Part shown: positions 17,681 to 26,720 of the stretch, in pieces
Numbering within the stretch: position 1 is the first letter of the stretch
Layout: every line of letters starts with the position of its first letter
Source: SAR324 cluster bacterium
GTDB lineage: Bacteria > SAR324 > XYD2-FULL-50-16 > HCM1
Length of the DNA stretch: 64,000 nt
Assembly: GCA_002995645.1 (NCBI GenBank)
Contig: PUHO01000008.1
Span: forward strand, 1-64,000
Direction: 5' to 3'
Made by a program: the position numbers and the translations under genes
The notes under the pieces: model-generated
The model's input: only the letters and a program-made list of their open reading frames with translations
Databases searched by the model: none
What the model was told of the DNA's origin: nothing

Positions 17681-18925
17681 ATGAGTGAAACTTTATATTG
17701 TTCTTTTTGTGGCAAAAAACAAGGAGAAGTTGAAAAAATTATAGCTGGTCCGGAAGTTTATATATGCAATGAATGCGTTGTGCTTTGTGCTGATATTATT
17801 GCCGAAGAAAAGATAAAAACGTCAAAGCAATTTAAATTTTTAAAGCCACATGAAATTAAAAATAAATTAGATGAATATATTATTGGGCAAGATCAAGTTA
17901 AAAAGTCTTTATCTGTTGCCGTATATAATCATTACAAACGTATTTTAGTTAAAACGGAGTCGGAATCCGAATCCATTTTAACTAAAAAAGATACGGTAGA
18001 GTTAGCAAAATCAAACGTTTTATTGATAGGTCCCACAGGTACGGGGAAAACCTTATTAGCTCAAACATTAGCTAAATTGCTTAACGTTCCTTTTGCTATT
18101 GCTGATGCTACAACGCTTACAGAAGCCGGCTACGTTGGGGAAGACGTTGAAAATATTTTACTAAAATTATTGCAAGCTGCTGATTTTGATGTAGAACAAG
18201 CGGAAAAAGGTATTGTTTATATTGATGAAATTGATAAGATTGCTCGTAAAAGTGAAAACGTTTCCATTACGCGTGATGTTAGTGGGGAAGGCGTACAACA
18301 AGCACTGCTTAAAATTATAGAAGGTGTAGTTGCTAACGTTCCGCCTAAAGGGGGAAGAAAACATCCGCAACAAGAATTTTATCAGCTTAATACGTCTAAT
18401 ATTTTGTTTATTGTTGGTGGCGCTTTTGTTGGTCTTGAAGATATAGTACAACAACGTCTTGGGAAAAAAATGCTTGGCTTTAATGCTGCTATTTCTACTA
18501 ATTTATCAAAAGAAAAAAAAGCTTTATTACAAGAGCTAGAAATTAGTGATCTTGTTAAATTTGGTCTTATTCCAGAATTTGTAGGGCGTCTATCAATCAC
18601 GGCGAAACTAGAAGAATTGAAAGAAGAAGATTTAGTTCGTATTATTACAGAACCGAAGAACGCCTTAATAGAGCAATATAAGTATTTATTTGAATTAGAT
18701 AATATTAAAATCACATTTGAAGCCGATGCGATTAAAGAAATAGCAAGGCAAGCAATGATACGTAAAACAGGGGCAAGAGGTCTTCGCGCTATTGTAGAGG
18801 ATCGTATGTTAGATATTATGTATCAAGCGCCGGAAAAAGAGAACGTAGAGGAAATTATCATTACTGCAGATGTAATAAAATCAAAGATTGAGCCTATTAT
18901 TATGTATACTGATAAAGCTAGTTAA
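17681..18925 (+). CDS. clpX: ATP-dependent Clp protease ATP-binding subunit ClpX
   Basis: A 414-residue AAA+ unfoldase. The N-terminal zinc-binding domain has C7, C10, C29 and C32. Walker A is GPTGTGKT (117-124), pore-1 loop GYVG (150-153), Walker B IVYIDEID (178-185), arginine-finger region [10 protein letters not shown], and RKH loop at 226-228. The ClpP-docking IGF-type loop reads LGF (265-267), so contact with a ClpP-like ring is expected. All parts look functional even though the ClpP encoded just upstream does not, which suggests ClpX works as an unfoldase or remodeller with a non-proteolytic ring, or with another ClpP. Confidence 0.96.
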   Translation: MSETLYCSFCGKKQGEVEKIIAGPEVYICNECVVLCADIIAEEKIKTSKQFKFLKPHEIKNKLDEYIIGQDQVKKSLSVAVYNHYKRILVKTESESESILTKKDTVELAKSNVLLIGPTGTGKTLLAQTLAKLLNVPFAIADATTLTEAGYVGEDVENILLKLLQAADFDVEQAEKGIVYIDEIDKIARKSENVSITRDVSGEGVQQALLKIIEGVVANVPPKGGRKHPQQEFYQLNTSNILFIVGGAFVGLEDIVQQRLGKKMLGFNAAISTNLSKEKKALLQELEISDLVKFGLIPEFVGRLSITAKLEELKEEDLVRIITEPKNALIEQYKYLFELDNIKITFEADAIKEIARQAMIRKTGARGLRAIVEDRMLDIMYQAPEKENVEEIIITADVIKSKIEPIIMYTDKAS

Positions 18926-18944
18926 AAAAAAGGCAAAAAAGTAT

Positions 18945-18973
18945 TTGACAAACCGTTTTTTATTTAGTATTTA
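18945..18973 (+). promoter_or_regulatory. Promoter of the Val-Asp tRNA pair
   Basis: Perfect -35 TTGACA (18945-18950), 17-bp spacer, -10 TATTTA (18968-18973); tRNA-Val begins 18 bp further. The arrangement mirrors the promoters before the other two tRNA clusters. Confidence 0.6.
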
Positions 18974-18991
18974 TATAAAGTACACACGAAA

Positions 18992-19067
18992 GGGCGCTTA
19001 GCTCAGCTGGGAGAGCATCAGTCTTACAAACTGGAGGTCACAAGTTCGATCCTTGTAGCGCCCACCA
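18992..19067 (+). tRNA. tRNA-Val (anticodon TAC)
   Basis: Acceptor GGGCGCT/AGCGCCC, anticodon loop CTTACAA with TAC, T-arm CAAGTTCGATCCTTG, discriminator A, CCA encoded. Confidence 0.95.
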
Positions 19068-19079
19068 GTGTTCATTAAC

Positions 19080-19152
<73 letters not shown>

Positions 19153-19156
<4 letters not shown>

Positions 19157-19181
19157 AATATATTTCTTTATTATATTTGGC
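19153..19181 (+). terminator. Hairpin at the end of the Val-Asp tRNA transcript
   Basis: Perfect 10-bp inverted repeat GCCAAATATA/TATATTTGGC with a 9-nt loop, starting within the encoded CCA of tRNA-Asp. The T-run after it is weak (TTCTTATCC), so it may terminate transcription or mark 3' processing. Confidence 0.5.
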
Positions 19182-19459
19182 TTCTTATCCCGTAATACCT
19201 TTCAAAAGCAAGGCATATCAGCCTAATCATTCCTTAATTTTATTATATGAATAGTAGTTCTCATAAAAGAGAAGCATTTCTTCATATACAGAAATAGCTA
19301 GGCATTCTTTATTTTTGAAGAAACAAGCCTAAATTCCTTTGTACATAGGGAGAATATTATTTCACAGAAGCGCTTTATATTAAGAAAATAAGTACTAGAT
19401 TGGCATAGCCGTTATTCCAATCTATAGTAAAAACTAAATTAAATACAAGAGGTTATATT
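19182..19459. other. Non-coding stretch before the GIY-YIG gene
   Basis: AT-rich DNA of about 280 bp with no ORF or RNA gene that I can support. AGAGGTTATATT lies just before the next ATG and gives a modest ribosome binding site. Confidence 0.5.
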
Positions 19460-20140
19460 ATGAGTGACAGGAGTGACAGAGGTATTATTTATATTCTAAC
19501 TAATCCTTTATATTTAGAAGATGTTATTAAAATTGGAAAAACAACAGATTTGAATCGAAGAATACAAGAGCTCAGTCGCCAGACCGCAGTGCCTTGTCCT
19601 TTTGCTTGCTATTATGCTGTTGAAATTGATCATTATCATGATATTGAAAAAATAATGCATGTTGCTTATCGTGGCGTTGATATGGCAACAGATAAGGAAC
19701 ATAAGAGCAAAGAATTTTTTCGTGTTATTCCGGAAAAGGCACAAGCGTTGTTAGAAAAACTTGCGTCATTACATAATGGAACAGAAGTTGATATTGATGA
19801 TGATGAAGTTTATACAAAAGAAGAGAAAAATGAGCTAGAAGTAGAGCAGCAACAGCAAGAAAAACGATCTGATACAAAATTTAAAGATATTGGTATAGAA
19901 AGCGGGGCAGAGCTGATTTTTATAAAAGATAATACTATTACCTGTACAGTAATCGAAGATAATAAAGTTCTTTATGAAGGAGAAACGTACAGTCTTACTG
20001 GTTTGAGTAAACAAATTACTTTTGAAAAGTATAATCAACCAATAAAAAAAGGAGGTCGTAATGGATATTATGAATGGTCTTATGAAGGAGAGCGTTTGTG
20101 GGATAGACGCAAACGTCTTGAAGCAGAAAACGATAGGTAA
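19460..20140 (+). CDS. GIY-YIG (T5orf172-type) nuclease with a RAMA-like C-terminal domain
   Basis: A 226-residue protein. Residues about 8-95 fit the T5orf172/MUG113 branch of GIY-YIG nucleases: GIIYILTNP, VIKIGKTTDLNRRIQELS, VPCPFACYYAVEI, IEKIMHVAYRG, KEFFRVIPEKA. The catalytic Tyr (YIL), Arg (NRRI) and Glu (KSKEFF) positions are present. After an acidic Glu/Gln linker, residues about 140-190 (GIESGAELIFIKDNTITC, VLYEGETYSLTGLSKQI) resemble the RAMA/DUF4357 domain proposed to read modified DNA. A modification-dependent or self/non-self nuclease is therefore possible. It stands alone behind a tRNA pair, a common integration site, and has its own terminator. Role inferred. Confidence 0.75.
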   Translation: MSDRSDRGIIYILTNPLYLEDVIKIGKTTDLNRRIQELSRQTAVPCPFACYYAVEIDHYHDIEKIMHVAYRGVDMATDKEHKSKEFFRVIPEKAQALLEKLASLHNGTEVDIDDDEVYTKEEKNELEVEQQQQEKRSDTKFKDIGIESGAELIFIKDNTITCTVIEDNKVLYEGETYSLTGLSKQITFEKYNQPIKKGGRNGYYEWSYEGERLWDRRKRLEAENDR

Positions 20141-20232
20141 TATAGTATGCTTAGAGGCGTTTTGCGACGTCATTTCTTTTGTTTAATACATTACCTTATA
20201 CTTTGTGTTGAATATATCAAAAAAATGGTTCT

Positions 20233-20254
20233 GAGAGCTGAGACAGCTTTTTTC
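20233..20254 (+). terminator. Rho-independent terminator
   Basis: GAGAGCTG, loop AGA, CAGCTTTTTTC: an 8-bp stem (two G-T pairs) running into six T residues, 93 bp after the GIY-YIG stop codon. Confidence 0.75.
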
Positions 20255-20278
20255 TTGTTAGACAAATAAGCTAAACTT

Positions 20279-20335
20279 TGCCAGTCTTTGTATTTCCTAA
20301 TACTACGTGGTAGGCTTTACCGCTACGTTGTGGCA
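20279..20335 (+). promoter_or_regulatory. Possible structured leader upstream of mnmG
   Basis: TGCCA (20279) and TGGCA (20331) can pair around an inner hairpin GTGGTA/TACCGC (20307-20323, one G-T pair, loop GGCTT). It lies in the roughly 200-bp gap between the terminator and the mnmG start; apart from this the 20141-20451 gap holds nothing I recognise. Confidence 0.25.
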
Positions 20336-20451
20336 GAAACATTGCAATAATTTTTGAATTATATATATAGCTTCCATAATTGTAGCTACTTTGCTATGCT
20401 ATAGGTAAATTTTTATTTTATATATAACTAAATAGGCATTATATAGGGTGT

Positions 20452-22341
20452 ATGGAAAAACAATGGGATATTATAGTTGTTGGCGGTGGGCATGCCGGTT
20501 GTGAAGCCGCGCTAGCAGCAGTACGAATGGGGAAAAGTTGTTTATTGTTAACTATGCAAGTTTCCAGTATTGCCGCCATGTCGTGTAATCCGGCTATTGG
20601 CGGCATTGCAAAGGGACACCTTGTTAAAGAAATAGACGCGCTAGGCGGTGGCATGGGTAAAATCGCTGATGCAACGGCAATACAATTTCGTATATTAAAT
20701 AAAACTAAAGGCGAAGCTGTGCAGGCGACACGTTGCCAATCAGATCAGTACCGTTATGCTAAGGCTATGCAAAGCTATCTTTTTAGTTTTCCTTCTTTAC
20801 AGATATACCAAGGCGAAGCCGCGTCTTTACTACTTAAAAAAGGACAAGTTCACGGGATACGCACAACTTTAGGAGAAGAATTACATGGTAAAGCCGTTGT
20901 GTTAACAGCCGGTACTTTTCTTCAAGGATTAATACATATTGGTAAGCAACAAATCCGAGCCGGAAGAGATGGCGAAGGGGCGTCTATGCACTTAAGTGAG
21001 CAATTAACTAACGCAGGCTTAGAGATAGGTCGCTTAAAGACAGGAACGCCACCACGTATTGACGGAAGAAGCATTGATTTTTCTAAGATGGAAAAACATG
21101 AAAGCGATCCGGAGGAAACGTATTTTTCTTTTTGGGGAAAACCAGAGAATCCCTTAGAATCGAGGGCTTGCCACATAACCTATACAAATGCAAAAACCCA
21201 TACGATTGTGGCAGATAATTTAGCTTATTCGGCAATGTATAGCGGGGAAATAAAAGGAATTGGACCAAGATATTGTCCTAGTATTGAAGATAAAATTGCT
21301 CGTTTTCCACATAAAGAAAGACACCAAATTTTTATTGAGCCTACCGGTTTAGATAGCTATGAATACTATCCAAACGGGCTTTCTACTAGCTTGCCCGTGT
21401 TTGTACAAGAAGCTTATCTCAAGAGTATAGAAGGCATGGAGAATACACGGATTATACGTCCGGGGTATGCGATTGAATATGATTACGTTAAACCAACGCA
21501 ACTTAAAGCCACATTAGAAACAAAAACAATTCATCGTTTATATTGTGCAGGGCAAATTAACGGCACCTCCGGTTATGAAGAAGCGGCGGCGCAAGGTTTA
21601 ATTGCCGGAATGAATGCCGTTTTATCTATAGAGGAGAAAGAGCCTTTTATTTTGCAACGATTTGAGGCGTATATTGGCGTATTAATTGATGACCTGATTA
21701 CAAAAGGGACAGACGAACCTTATCGTATGTTTACGTCACGTGCTGAATATCGTTTATTGTTAAGAGAAGATAATGCAGATCAACGATTAAGTGCTAAAGC
21801 TTATGATTTAGGCGCCTTACCACAAGAGAAATACGATTTATTCCTTGCTAAGCAAGAAGCCGTAGCCCAATGTAGCGCATGGGTAAAAACAACGTCTTTT
21901 GTTCCTACTGAGGCGTTAAATCTTGCTCTCATAGAAAAAAAGGCAGATCAGCTAACGCAAAAAATCAAGGTCAACGCCTTTTTAAAACGATCACAAGGAA
22001 ACCTTGCCATAGTGGAAGAAACCGTCCCTGAGTTGGCTAGCAGCCTAGTAAATTGGGATAGTGCCGTTAAAAAATATGTCAGTGCTACAGTTAAGTATGA
22101 AGGCTATATTCAAAGGCAAGAACTGCAAATTAAGAAGAGTATTAATTTAGAATTAAGAAAAATACCGGAGCAATTTTCTTATGAAGCTGTAGGCGGATTA
22201 TCGGCAGAAGTATTAAGCAAATTAGCAAGCCATAAACCGCAAACCATAGGGCAAGCAAGCCGTATTAGCGGGGTAACGCCGTCGGCTATTGCACAGATTA
22301 TTATTGCGCTAGATAAAGGCAATTATGAACCACTATCATAA
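20452..22341 (+). CDS. mnmG: tRNA uridine-5-carboxymethylaminomethyl synthesis protein MnmG (GidA)
   Basis: A 629-residue FAD enzyme that, with MnmE, modifies U34 of tRNAs reading NNA/NNG codons. The N-terminal dinucleotide motif is GGGHAGCEAAL; ATRCQSDQYRYAK, RLKTGTPPRIDGRSIDF, RPGYAIEYDYV, NGTSGYEEAAAQGLIAG and TSRAEYRLLLREDNAD are family signatures. The C-terminal helical domain that binds MnmE is complete. It is 34 bp upstream of mqnC. In many bacteria mnmG lies near oriC; a single DnaA-box-like site occurs 1.8 kb downstream, but this is not enough to call an origin. Confidence 0.98.
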   Translation: MEKQWDIIVVGGGHAGCEAALAAVRMGKSCLLLTMQVSSIAAMSCNPAIGGIAKGHLVKEIDALGGGMGKIADATAIQFRILNKTKGEAVQATRCQSDQYRYAKAMQSYLFSFPSLQIYQGEAASLLLKKGQVHGIRTTLGEELHGKAVVLTAGTFLQGLIHIGKQQIRAGRDGEGASMHLSEQLTNAGLEIGRLKTGTPPRIDGRSIDFSKMEKHESDPEETYFSFWGKPENPLESRACHITYTNAKTHTIVADNLAYSAMYSGEIKGIGPRYCPSIEDKIARFPHKERHQIFIEPTGLDSYEYYPNGLSTSLPVFVQEAYLKSIEGMENTRIIRPGYAIEYDYVKPTQLKATLETKTIHRLYCAGQINGTSGYEEAAAQGLIAGMNAVLSIEEKEPFILQRFEAYIGVLIDDLITKGTDEPYRMFTSRAEYRLLLREDNADQRLSAKAYDLGALPQEKYDLFLAKQEAVAQCSAWVKTTSFVPTEALNLALIEKKADQLTQKIKVNAFLKRSQGNLAIVEETVPELASSLVNWDSAVKKYVSATVKYEGYIQRQELQIKKSINLELRKIPEQFSYEAVGGLSAEVLSKLASHKPQTIGQASRISGVTPSAIAQIIIALDKGNYEPLS

Positions 22342-22374
22342 GACCTATATCTTAATTATACGTACGAGGTAACC

Positions 22375-23439
22375 ATGTTGGGAAACAAATATACAACAAT
22401 TTATCAAAAGATTAGGAATAGAGACCGTATTACAGTGGACGAGGCTATTGTTTTATGGGAAAAAGCACCTTGGCTTGAAGTCTGCCAATTAGCGCATGAA
22501 ATACGGTGCGATAAGGTGGGTAAAGACCAAGCAAGTTACACGCTGTTTCGTATTATAAACTATACGAATATATGTAATATTAATTGTGTGTTTTGTGGGT
22601 TTTATACTGGTAAGGCGTCTAAGAAAGGTTACGTTCTTAGTATGGCGCAGATACTAGAGAAAACGCAAGAAGTATATCAACAAGGAGTTAAACAGATCTT
22701 TTTACAAGGCGGGGTTAATCCGGATTTGAAATTAGACTTTTATATCAACATGTTAAAAGATATTAAAGCAAAGTATAGCGATCTACATATACGAGCTTTT
22801 TCACCTGTTGAGATCCGTGAGTTTAGCCGTATTAACAACCTTTCAGTGGAAGTTGTGCTAGATGAGTTAAAGCAAGCCGGCTTAGATTCCGTGCCAGGAG
22901 CGGGAGCGGAGATTTTATCGCTACGAATGCGCGAGAGAATGTCACCTAAAAAGTGCAGTCCTTTAGAGTGGTTACAGATTATGGAACAATGTCATATCAA
23001 GGGGTTGCGGGGATCTTGCAATATTGTTTTTGGTAGTGAAGAAACAGTGGAAGAAAGGTTTTATCACCTTGAATTACTTAGAACTTTGCAAGATAAAACA
23101 AGCGGTTTTGATTCGTTTATTCCGTGGGTATTCCAACAGCAAACGAAAAAGTTTGTCGTTAATTTTATTCCCCGTCATATGTATTTGAAATTCTTAGCGA
23201 TTAGCCGAATTTTCTTAGATAATATACAAAATATAGAGGTCTCAGTAATGGTATTAGGGCAAGATATTGGCAAATTGGCGTTACATGTTGGGGCTAATGA
23301 TATTTCTTCGCCGGTATTTGAAGAAAACGTTTTAGAATCACACAGCGTAGGCAAGGAACAAGAGGCGATTCAGCTGATTCAAGAAGCCGGGTTCCAAGCA
23401 AAATACCGTAATTTTACATATGACAATCAAAAAAATTAA
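22375..23439 (+). CDS. mqnC: Cyclic dehypoxanthinyl futalosine synthase MqnC
   Basis: A 354-residue radical SAM enzyme of the futalosine route to menaquinone. The CxxxCxxC cluster motif is in INYTNICNINCVFCGFY at about 63-79. FLQGGVNPDL, HIRAFSPVEI, GLDSVPGAGAEIL and the FIPWVFQ segment fit MqnC; MqnE and CofG/CofH are the closest alternatives, and the SVPGAGAEIL motif favours MqnC. No other mqn gene is in the window. It implies menaquinone as electron carrier, which would connect to the Nuo complex at the right end. A GAGGTAACC site precedes the ATG. Confidence 0.9.
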   Translation: MLGNKYTTIYQKIRNRDRITVDEAIVLWEKAPWLEVCQLAHEIRCDKVGKDQASYTLFRIINYTNICNINCVFCGFYTGKASKKGYVLSMAQILEKTQEVYQQGVKQIFLQGGVNPDLKLDFYINMLKDIKAKYSDLHIRAFSPVEIREFSRINNLSVEVVLDELKQAGLDSVPGAGAEILSLRMRERMSPKKCSPLEWLQIMEQCHIKGLRGSCNIVFGSEETVEERFYHLELLRTLQDKTSGFDSFIPWVFQQQTKKFVVNFIPRHMYLKFLAISRIFLDNIQNIEVSVMVLGQDIGKLALHVGANDISSPVFEENVLESHSVGKEQEAIQLIQEAGFQAKYRNFTYDNQKN

Positions 23440-24216
23440 GTATAAATAACATAGGATTCATTTTTGAAACGCCTTGCAATAAAGGAATAGAAAAAAACTA
23501 ACAAGCTTCAAAAAAATTCCCCTTTGCTTGTGTTCGCTATAATTAAATTTTTTTATTTAGGACGCTTTCTTAAAACTAATTATAATCTAGTTATTACAAT
23601 GTAATAGCATCTTTATGTTTTTGCGATAATCTCCGTACGTTAACTAAAAACAACGTCTGTTTTATTTTTGAAAATGCTTTGCAACAAAGGAAAATAAACA
23701 GATTGTAAAGCAAAATTTTTCTTTTTTTTGTCCTCTATAATGTGTTTTATTGAACCTAAAATAGCATGCAATTTTACCTTTTTTTAACAGCTCTTTTGTA
23801 TAAATTTTTTTTTCATAATCAAGTCCTTTATTGATACCGATTTGCGAAGAGGAGTCACTCAAGCCATTAATATTTTGATTGCTTTTTTATAAAAGACTTG
23901 TTATTCTTTTCTTCCCGACACTAAAAAAGCAGGGCTTGTTTCTTTTATAGTTCGTTGGTGTTTTTTATCGTTTGCAATCCTTAATAAAACCGCTAAGTAT
24001 ATAGCTTTGCCGGCAACCTTACGTTTTTATTATGGCAACGTCGTCGCGAAGGTTAGTTCAAAATCTAATGTTTCGCCACACAGGGAAAAAGTGAAAACAT
24101 TGCGTAAAAAATTCCGTTTTATCCACAAAAAGTGCACAGGATAAAAGGTGTTTATTACTTTTGCAAATAGGTAGTTTTAATTAAAGATAATATAATTTTT
24201 CAATACTTTATAAAAA
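23440..24216. other. Long AT-rich intergenic region before nrdGD
   Basis: About 780 bp without a supportable gene; a 66-codon minus-strand ORF (23662-23862) is low-complexity and unconvincing. Two diverged copies of a segment (about 23461-23540 and 23666-23745) share tttttgaaa, (t)gcaa(t/c)aaagga and a c(t/g)ctataat-like end about 205 bp apart. A perfect DnaA-box-like TTATCCACA occurs at 24119-24127. Confidence 0.5.
24117..24146. promoter_or_regulatory. Inverted repeat containing a DnaA-box-like sequence, upstream of nrdG
   Basis: Perfect 8-bp inverted repeat TTTTATCC (24117-24124) and GGATAAAA (24139-24146) around a 14-bp centre, 71 bp before the nrdG start. The left arm overlaps TTATCCACA. 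It fits an operator for the nrd genes. It does not match the NrdR-box consensus as I know it. The regulator is unknown. Confidence 0.4.
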
Positions 24217-24717
24217 ATGATTAAATATTTACCTGAAATGGTACAAATTTTATTTAGCGAGTGTCCAAACGAAATATCGCTAGGTATTAACATTACAAAT
24301 TGCCAGTTCACTTGTAAAGGGTGTCATTCACCAGAACTACGAACAGATCAAGGCGCAGTGTTAACACCGGATATTTTAGTACAATTAATGGATTTTCATA
24401 AAGGTATATCGGCGGTTTGCTTCTTAGGTGAAGGAAATGATATCGCGCAAATGGTGGTATTACTTCAAACAGTCAAGCAACAAGGGCTAAAAACTTGTAT
24501 GTATACGGCGCATACCACTGAAACTATTGATAGATCTGTTCTTCCGTTCCTTGATTATGTTAAAGTAGGCGCGTATTCTCAAAAATTAGGCAACCTAAGA
24601 AGTGAGAGTACAAACCAAAGATTTTTTACAGTTAAAGACGGCATTATTGATCAAGACATAACTAGCATTTTTTTCAAGAAAGTAATAACAACCGATTTGT
24701 GCGAGGCAGAAATTTAA
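24217..24717 (+). CDS. nrdG: Anaerobic ribonucleotide reductase activating protein NrdG
   Basis: A 166-residue radical SAM activase that installs the glycyl radical on NrdD. The cluster motif CxxxCxxC is CQFTCKGC at about 28-35, followed by HSPEL. The stop overlaps the nrdD start (TAATG), so the pair is translationally coupled. The order nrdG-nrdD is the reverse of the common nrdD-nrdG. It supports DNA synthesis without oxygen. Confidence 0.93.
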   Translation: MIKYLPEMVQILFSECPNEISLGINITNCQFTCKGCHSPELRTDQGAVLTPDILVQLMDFHKGISAVCFLGEGNDIAQMVVLLQTVKQQGLKTCMYTAHTTETIDRSVLPFLDYVKVGAYSQKLGNLRSESTNQRFFTVKDGIIDQDITSIFFKKVITTDLCEAEI

Positions 24718-26516
24718 TGTATACGAAACTTAATAAAAGTCAATTAGATGAAAAAATAGAATTCAAAAAGAAATATATACAAAGTAAAAACCACTCTATA
24801 GGCACGCAAATAGATCCTAATGCTAACGTAGAGAATAAAAACGTAAGTACGTTGGCTAATGCCATTAATAAAGATATTTTTGTGCAAGTTAACCGCAGAG
24901 AAATGTTTGATAGATTAAAATCTATGTATAATGTGAGGACTGCTAACGATTACTTACGTATGATTAAAAACCATGAAATATACGTACATGATGAAACCTA
25001 TATTCATCCCTATTGTGCCTCTATTAATATGTACCCGTTTCTAACGGACGGATTGAAAAAACTAGGTGGCAGCTCTAGTGCGCCAAACCATTTAAGCAGC
25101 TTTTGCGGTGGCTTTATTAATATGTGTTATATTAGTAGCTCCGAGCTTGCCGGTGCGATTGCAACAGTTGAGTTTTTAATGTATTTCACTAAGTTCTTTA
25201 TTGATGATTATGGAACTGATTTTGACAAACATAAAAAAACGATAGAAGATCACTTTGCGCAAGTTGTTTACTCACTAAATCAACCGGCAGGGGCAAGAGG
25301 CTTCCAATCTATTTTTTGGAATATTTCTATATTTGATAAATATTATTATGAATCAATGTTTCATGATTTCTATTTTCCATCTGGTGAGACAAAGCAAGTG
25401 AAATATGAACATTTAGAAATTATTCAAAAAATGTTTATGAAGTGGTTTAATAATGAAAGAAAACATGCTTTGTTAACGTTTCCTGTTGTAACGGCAGCTT
25501 TATTAAACGATGGCGAAGGAAGTGTTAAAGATAAAAAATACGCTGATTTTATAGCAGAAGAAATGAGTGAAGGAAATAGCTTTTTTGTTTACCAAAGTGC
25601 AAGCGCTGATTCGTTATCTTCTTGTTGTCGTTTACGAAACGAGCTAGCAGACAATGATTTTTCCTACTCTTTAGGTGCTGGCGGCGTGGCTACCGGGTCT
25701 ATTAAAGTGATAACGTTAAATATTAATCGTTTAGTACAGTTAAACAGAAATATAAAATTAGCAGTACAAAAAGTGCACAAGTTCTTAATAGCCTATCGTT
25801 CTTTAGTACAAGATTATATTGATCATGATATGATACATATATATAAAGCTAAGCTGATTACGCTAGACAAGCAATTCTTGACGATTGGGATTAACGGCAT
25901 GATTGAATCCGCTGAGTTTAAAGGGATTGTGCCACGAGCTAACACGCCGGAAAATGCGCAAAAATATAAAAATCATGTTGATAGTATTCTAGGCGTGGTT
26001 TATAAAGAAAACATTAAAATAGCAAAAGAGACCGGCTTTAAGTTCAATACAGAATTTGTTCCAGCTGAAAACTTAGGTGTTAAAAATGCGAAGTGGGATC
26101 AATCGGACGGCTTCCAAACACTACGCGACTGTTATAATTCTTATTTTTATGCAGTAGAAGATACGAACGTTACGCCTTTAGAAAAATTCAAGTTACACGG
26201 CAAAGAATTTACTTCTAAGCTAGACGGCGGGTCGGCGCTTCATTTGAATTTAAATGAGTTATTAGACAAAGAGCAAGCTTTAAAGCTATTAGATCTAGCT
26301 AGTGCAACAGGTTGTTATTATTGGTGTTATAATGTGCCGGTCACTATATGCGAAGACTGCGGTTATATTCATAAACAGCCTTTAGAAACGTGCGCTAGGT
26401 GTAGCAGTGAAAACGTAGGGCATGCCACTCGTGTTATTGGCTATCTACGTCCTGTTAAGTGTTTTAGCAAAGGGCGACAAGAAGAGCATAGCGACCGCTA
26501 TTACGCTACGGCATAA
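24717..26516 (+). CDS. nrdD: Anaerobic ribonucleoside-triphosphate reductase NrdD
   Basis: A 599-residue class III reductase that makes dNTPs from NTPs by a glycyl radical. The ATG at 24717 inside TAATG is preferred to an in-frame ATG at 24699 within nrdG. The SSCCRLRNEL segment carries the thiyl cysteine. The C-terminal zinc site CEDCGYIHKQ...CARC has four cysteines, and the glycyl-radical loop is RVIGYLRPV near the end. An N-terminal ATP-cone is absent or shortened (the core starts near residue 50), so dATP regulation may be reduced. No class I or II reductase is visible in the window. Confidence 0.95.
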   Translation: MYTKLNKSQLDEKIEFKKKYIQSKNHSIGTQIDPNANVENKNVSTLANAINKDIFVQVNRREMFDRLKSMYNVRTANDYLRMIKNHEIYVHDETYIHPYCASINMYPFLTDGLKKLGGSSSAPNHLSSFCGGFINMCYISSSELAGAIATVEFLMYFTKFFIDDYGTDFDKHKKTIEDHFAQVVYSLNQPAGARGFQSIFWNISIFDKYYYESMFHDFYFPSGETKQVKYEHLEIIQKMFMKWFNNERKHALLTFPVVTAALLNDGEGSVKDKKYADFIAEEMSEGNSFFVYQSASADSLSSCCRLRNELADNDFSYSLGAGGVATGSIKVITLNINRLVQLNRNIKLAVQKVHKFLIAYRSLVQDYIDHDMIHIYKAKLITLDKQFLTIGINGMIESAEFKGIVPRANTPENAQKYKNHVDSILGVVYKENIKIAKETGFKFNTEFVPAENLGVKNAKWDQSDGFQTLRDCYNSYFYAVEDTNVTPLEKFKLHGKEFTSKLDGGSALHLNLNELLDKEQALKLLDLASATGCYYWCYNVPVTICEDCGYIHKQPLETCARCSSENVGHATRVIGYLRPVKCFSKGRQEEHSDRYYATA

Positions 26517-26540
26517 AAGGCAATCGCCTTGGAAAGTCCG

Positions 26541-26643
26541 GCTAGTTATAAGTAGGAGAATAGGAGTAGCTAGCCTAAAGCCGGAAGCGCTAGTACTTCT
26601 ATTGAAGCTAGTTATAAGTAGGAGAATAGGAGTAGCTAGCCTT
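26541..26643. repeat. Two 37-bp direct repeats separated by 29 bp
   Basis: Copies at 26541-26577 and 26607-26643 are identical over at least 36 bp, start with GCTAGTTATAAGTAGGAG and end with GTAGCTAGCCT, so each unit has GCTAG/CTAGC terminal inverted repeats. The spacing (37 + 29) looks like a CRISPR unit, but there are only two copies and no cas gene. It directly follows the nrdD stop and precedes the longer tandem array. Confidence 0.8.
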
Positions 26644-26720
26644 AAACTAGGCTTGTCGCGTGATGAGGCGGCAAGCAATCCTCACAAAATCAAATTCACA
26701 AGATACAAAAAAGTCTCCCA

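Noticed and set aside
23662..23862. 66-codon minus-strand ORF
   Set aside because: Low-complexity Lys/Phe-rich peptide in AT-rich DNA, no ribosome binding site, no family.
23440..24216. Origin of replication near mnmG
   Set aside because: Only one perfect DnaA box was found, with no dnaA/dnaN nearby; whole-chromosome skew would be needed.
26530..26545. RNase P RNA start (GGAAAGTCCGGC resembles GAGGAAAGTCCGGGC)
   Set aside because: The rest of the conserved core is absent and the region is too short before the repeats; chance match.
26541..26643. CRISPR array
   Set aside because: Only two repeats, no leader, no cas genes, and the repeat shares its GCTAGC ends with the neighbouring non-CRISPR repeats.
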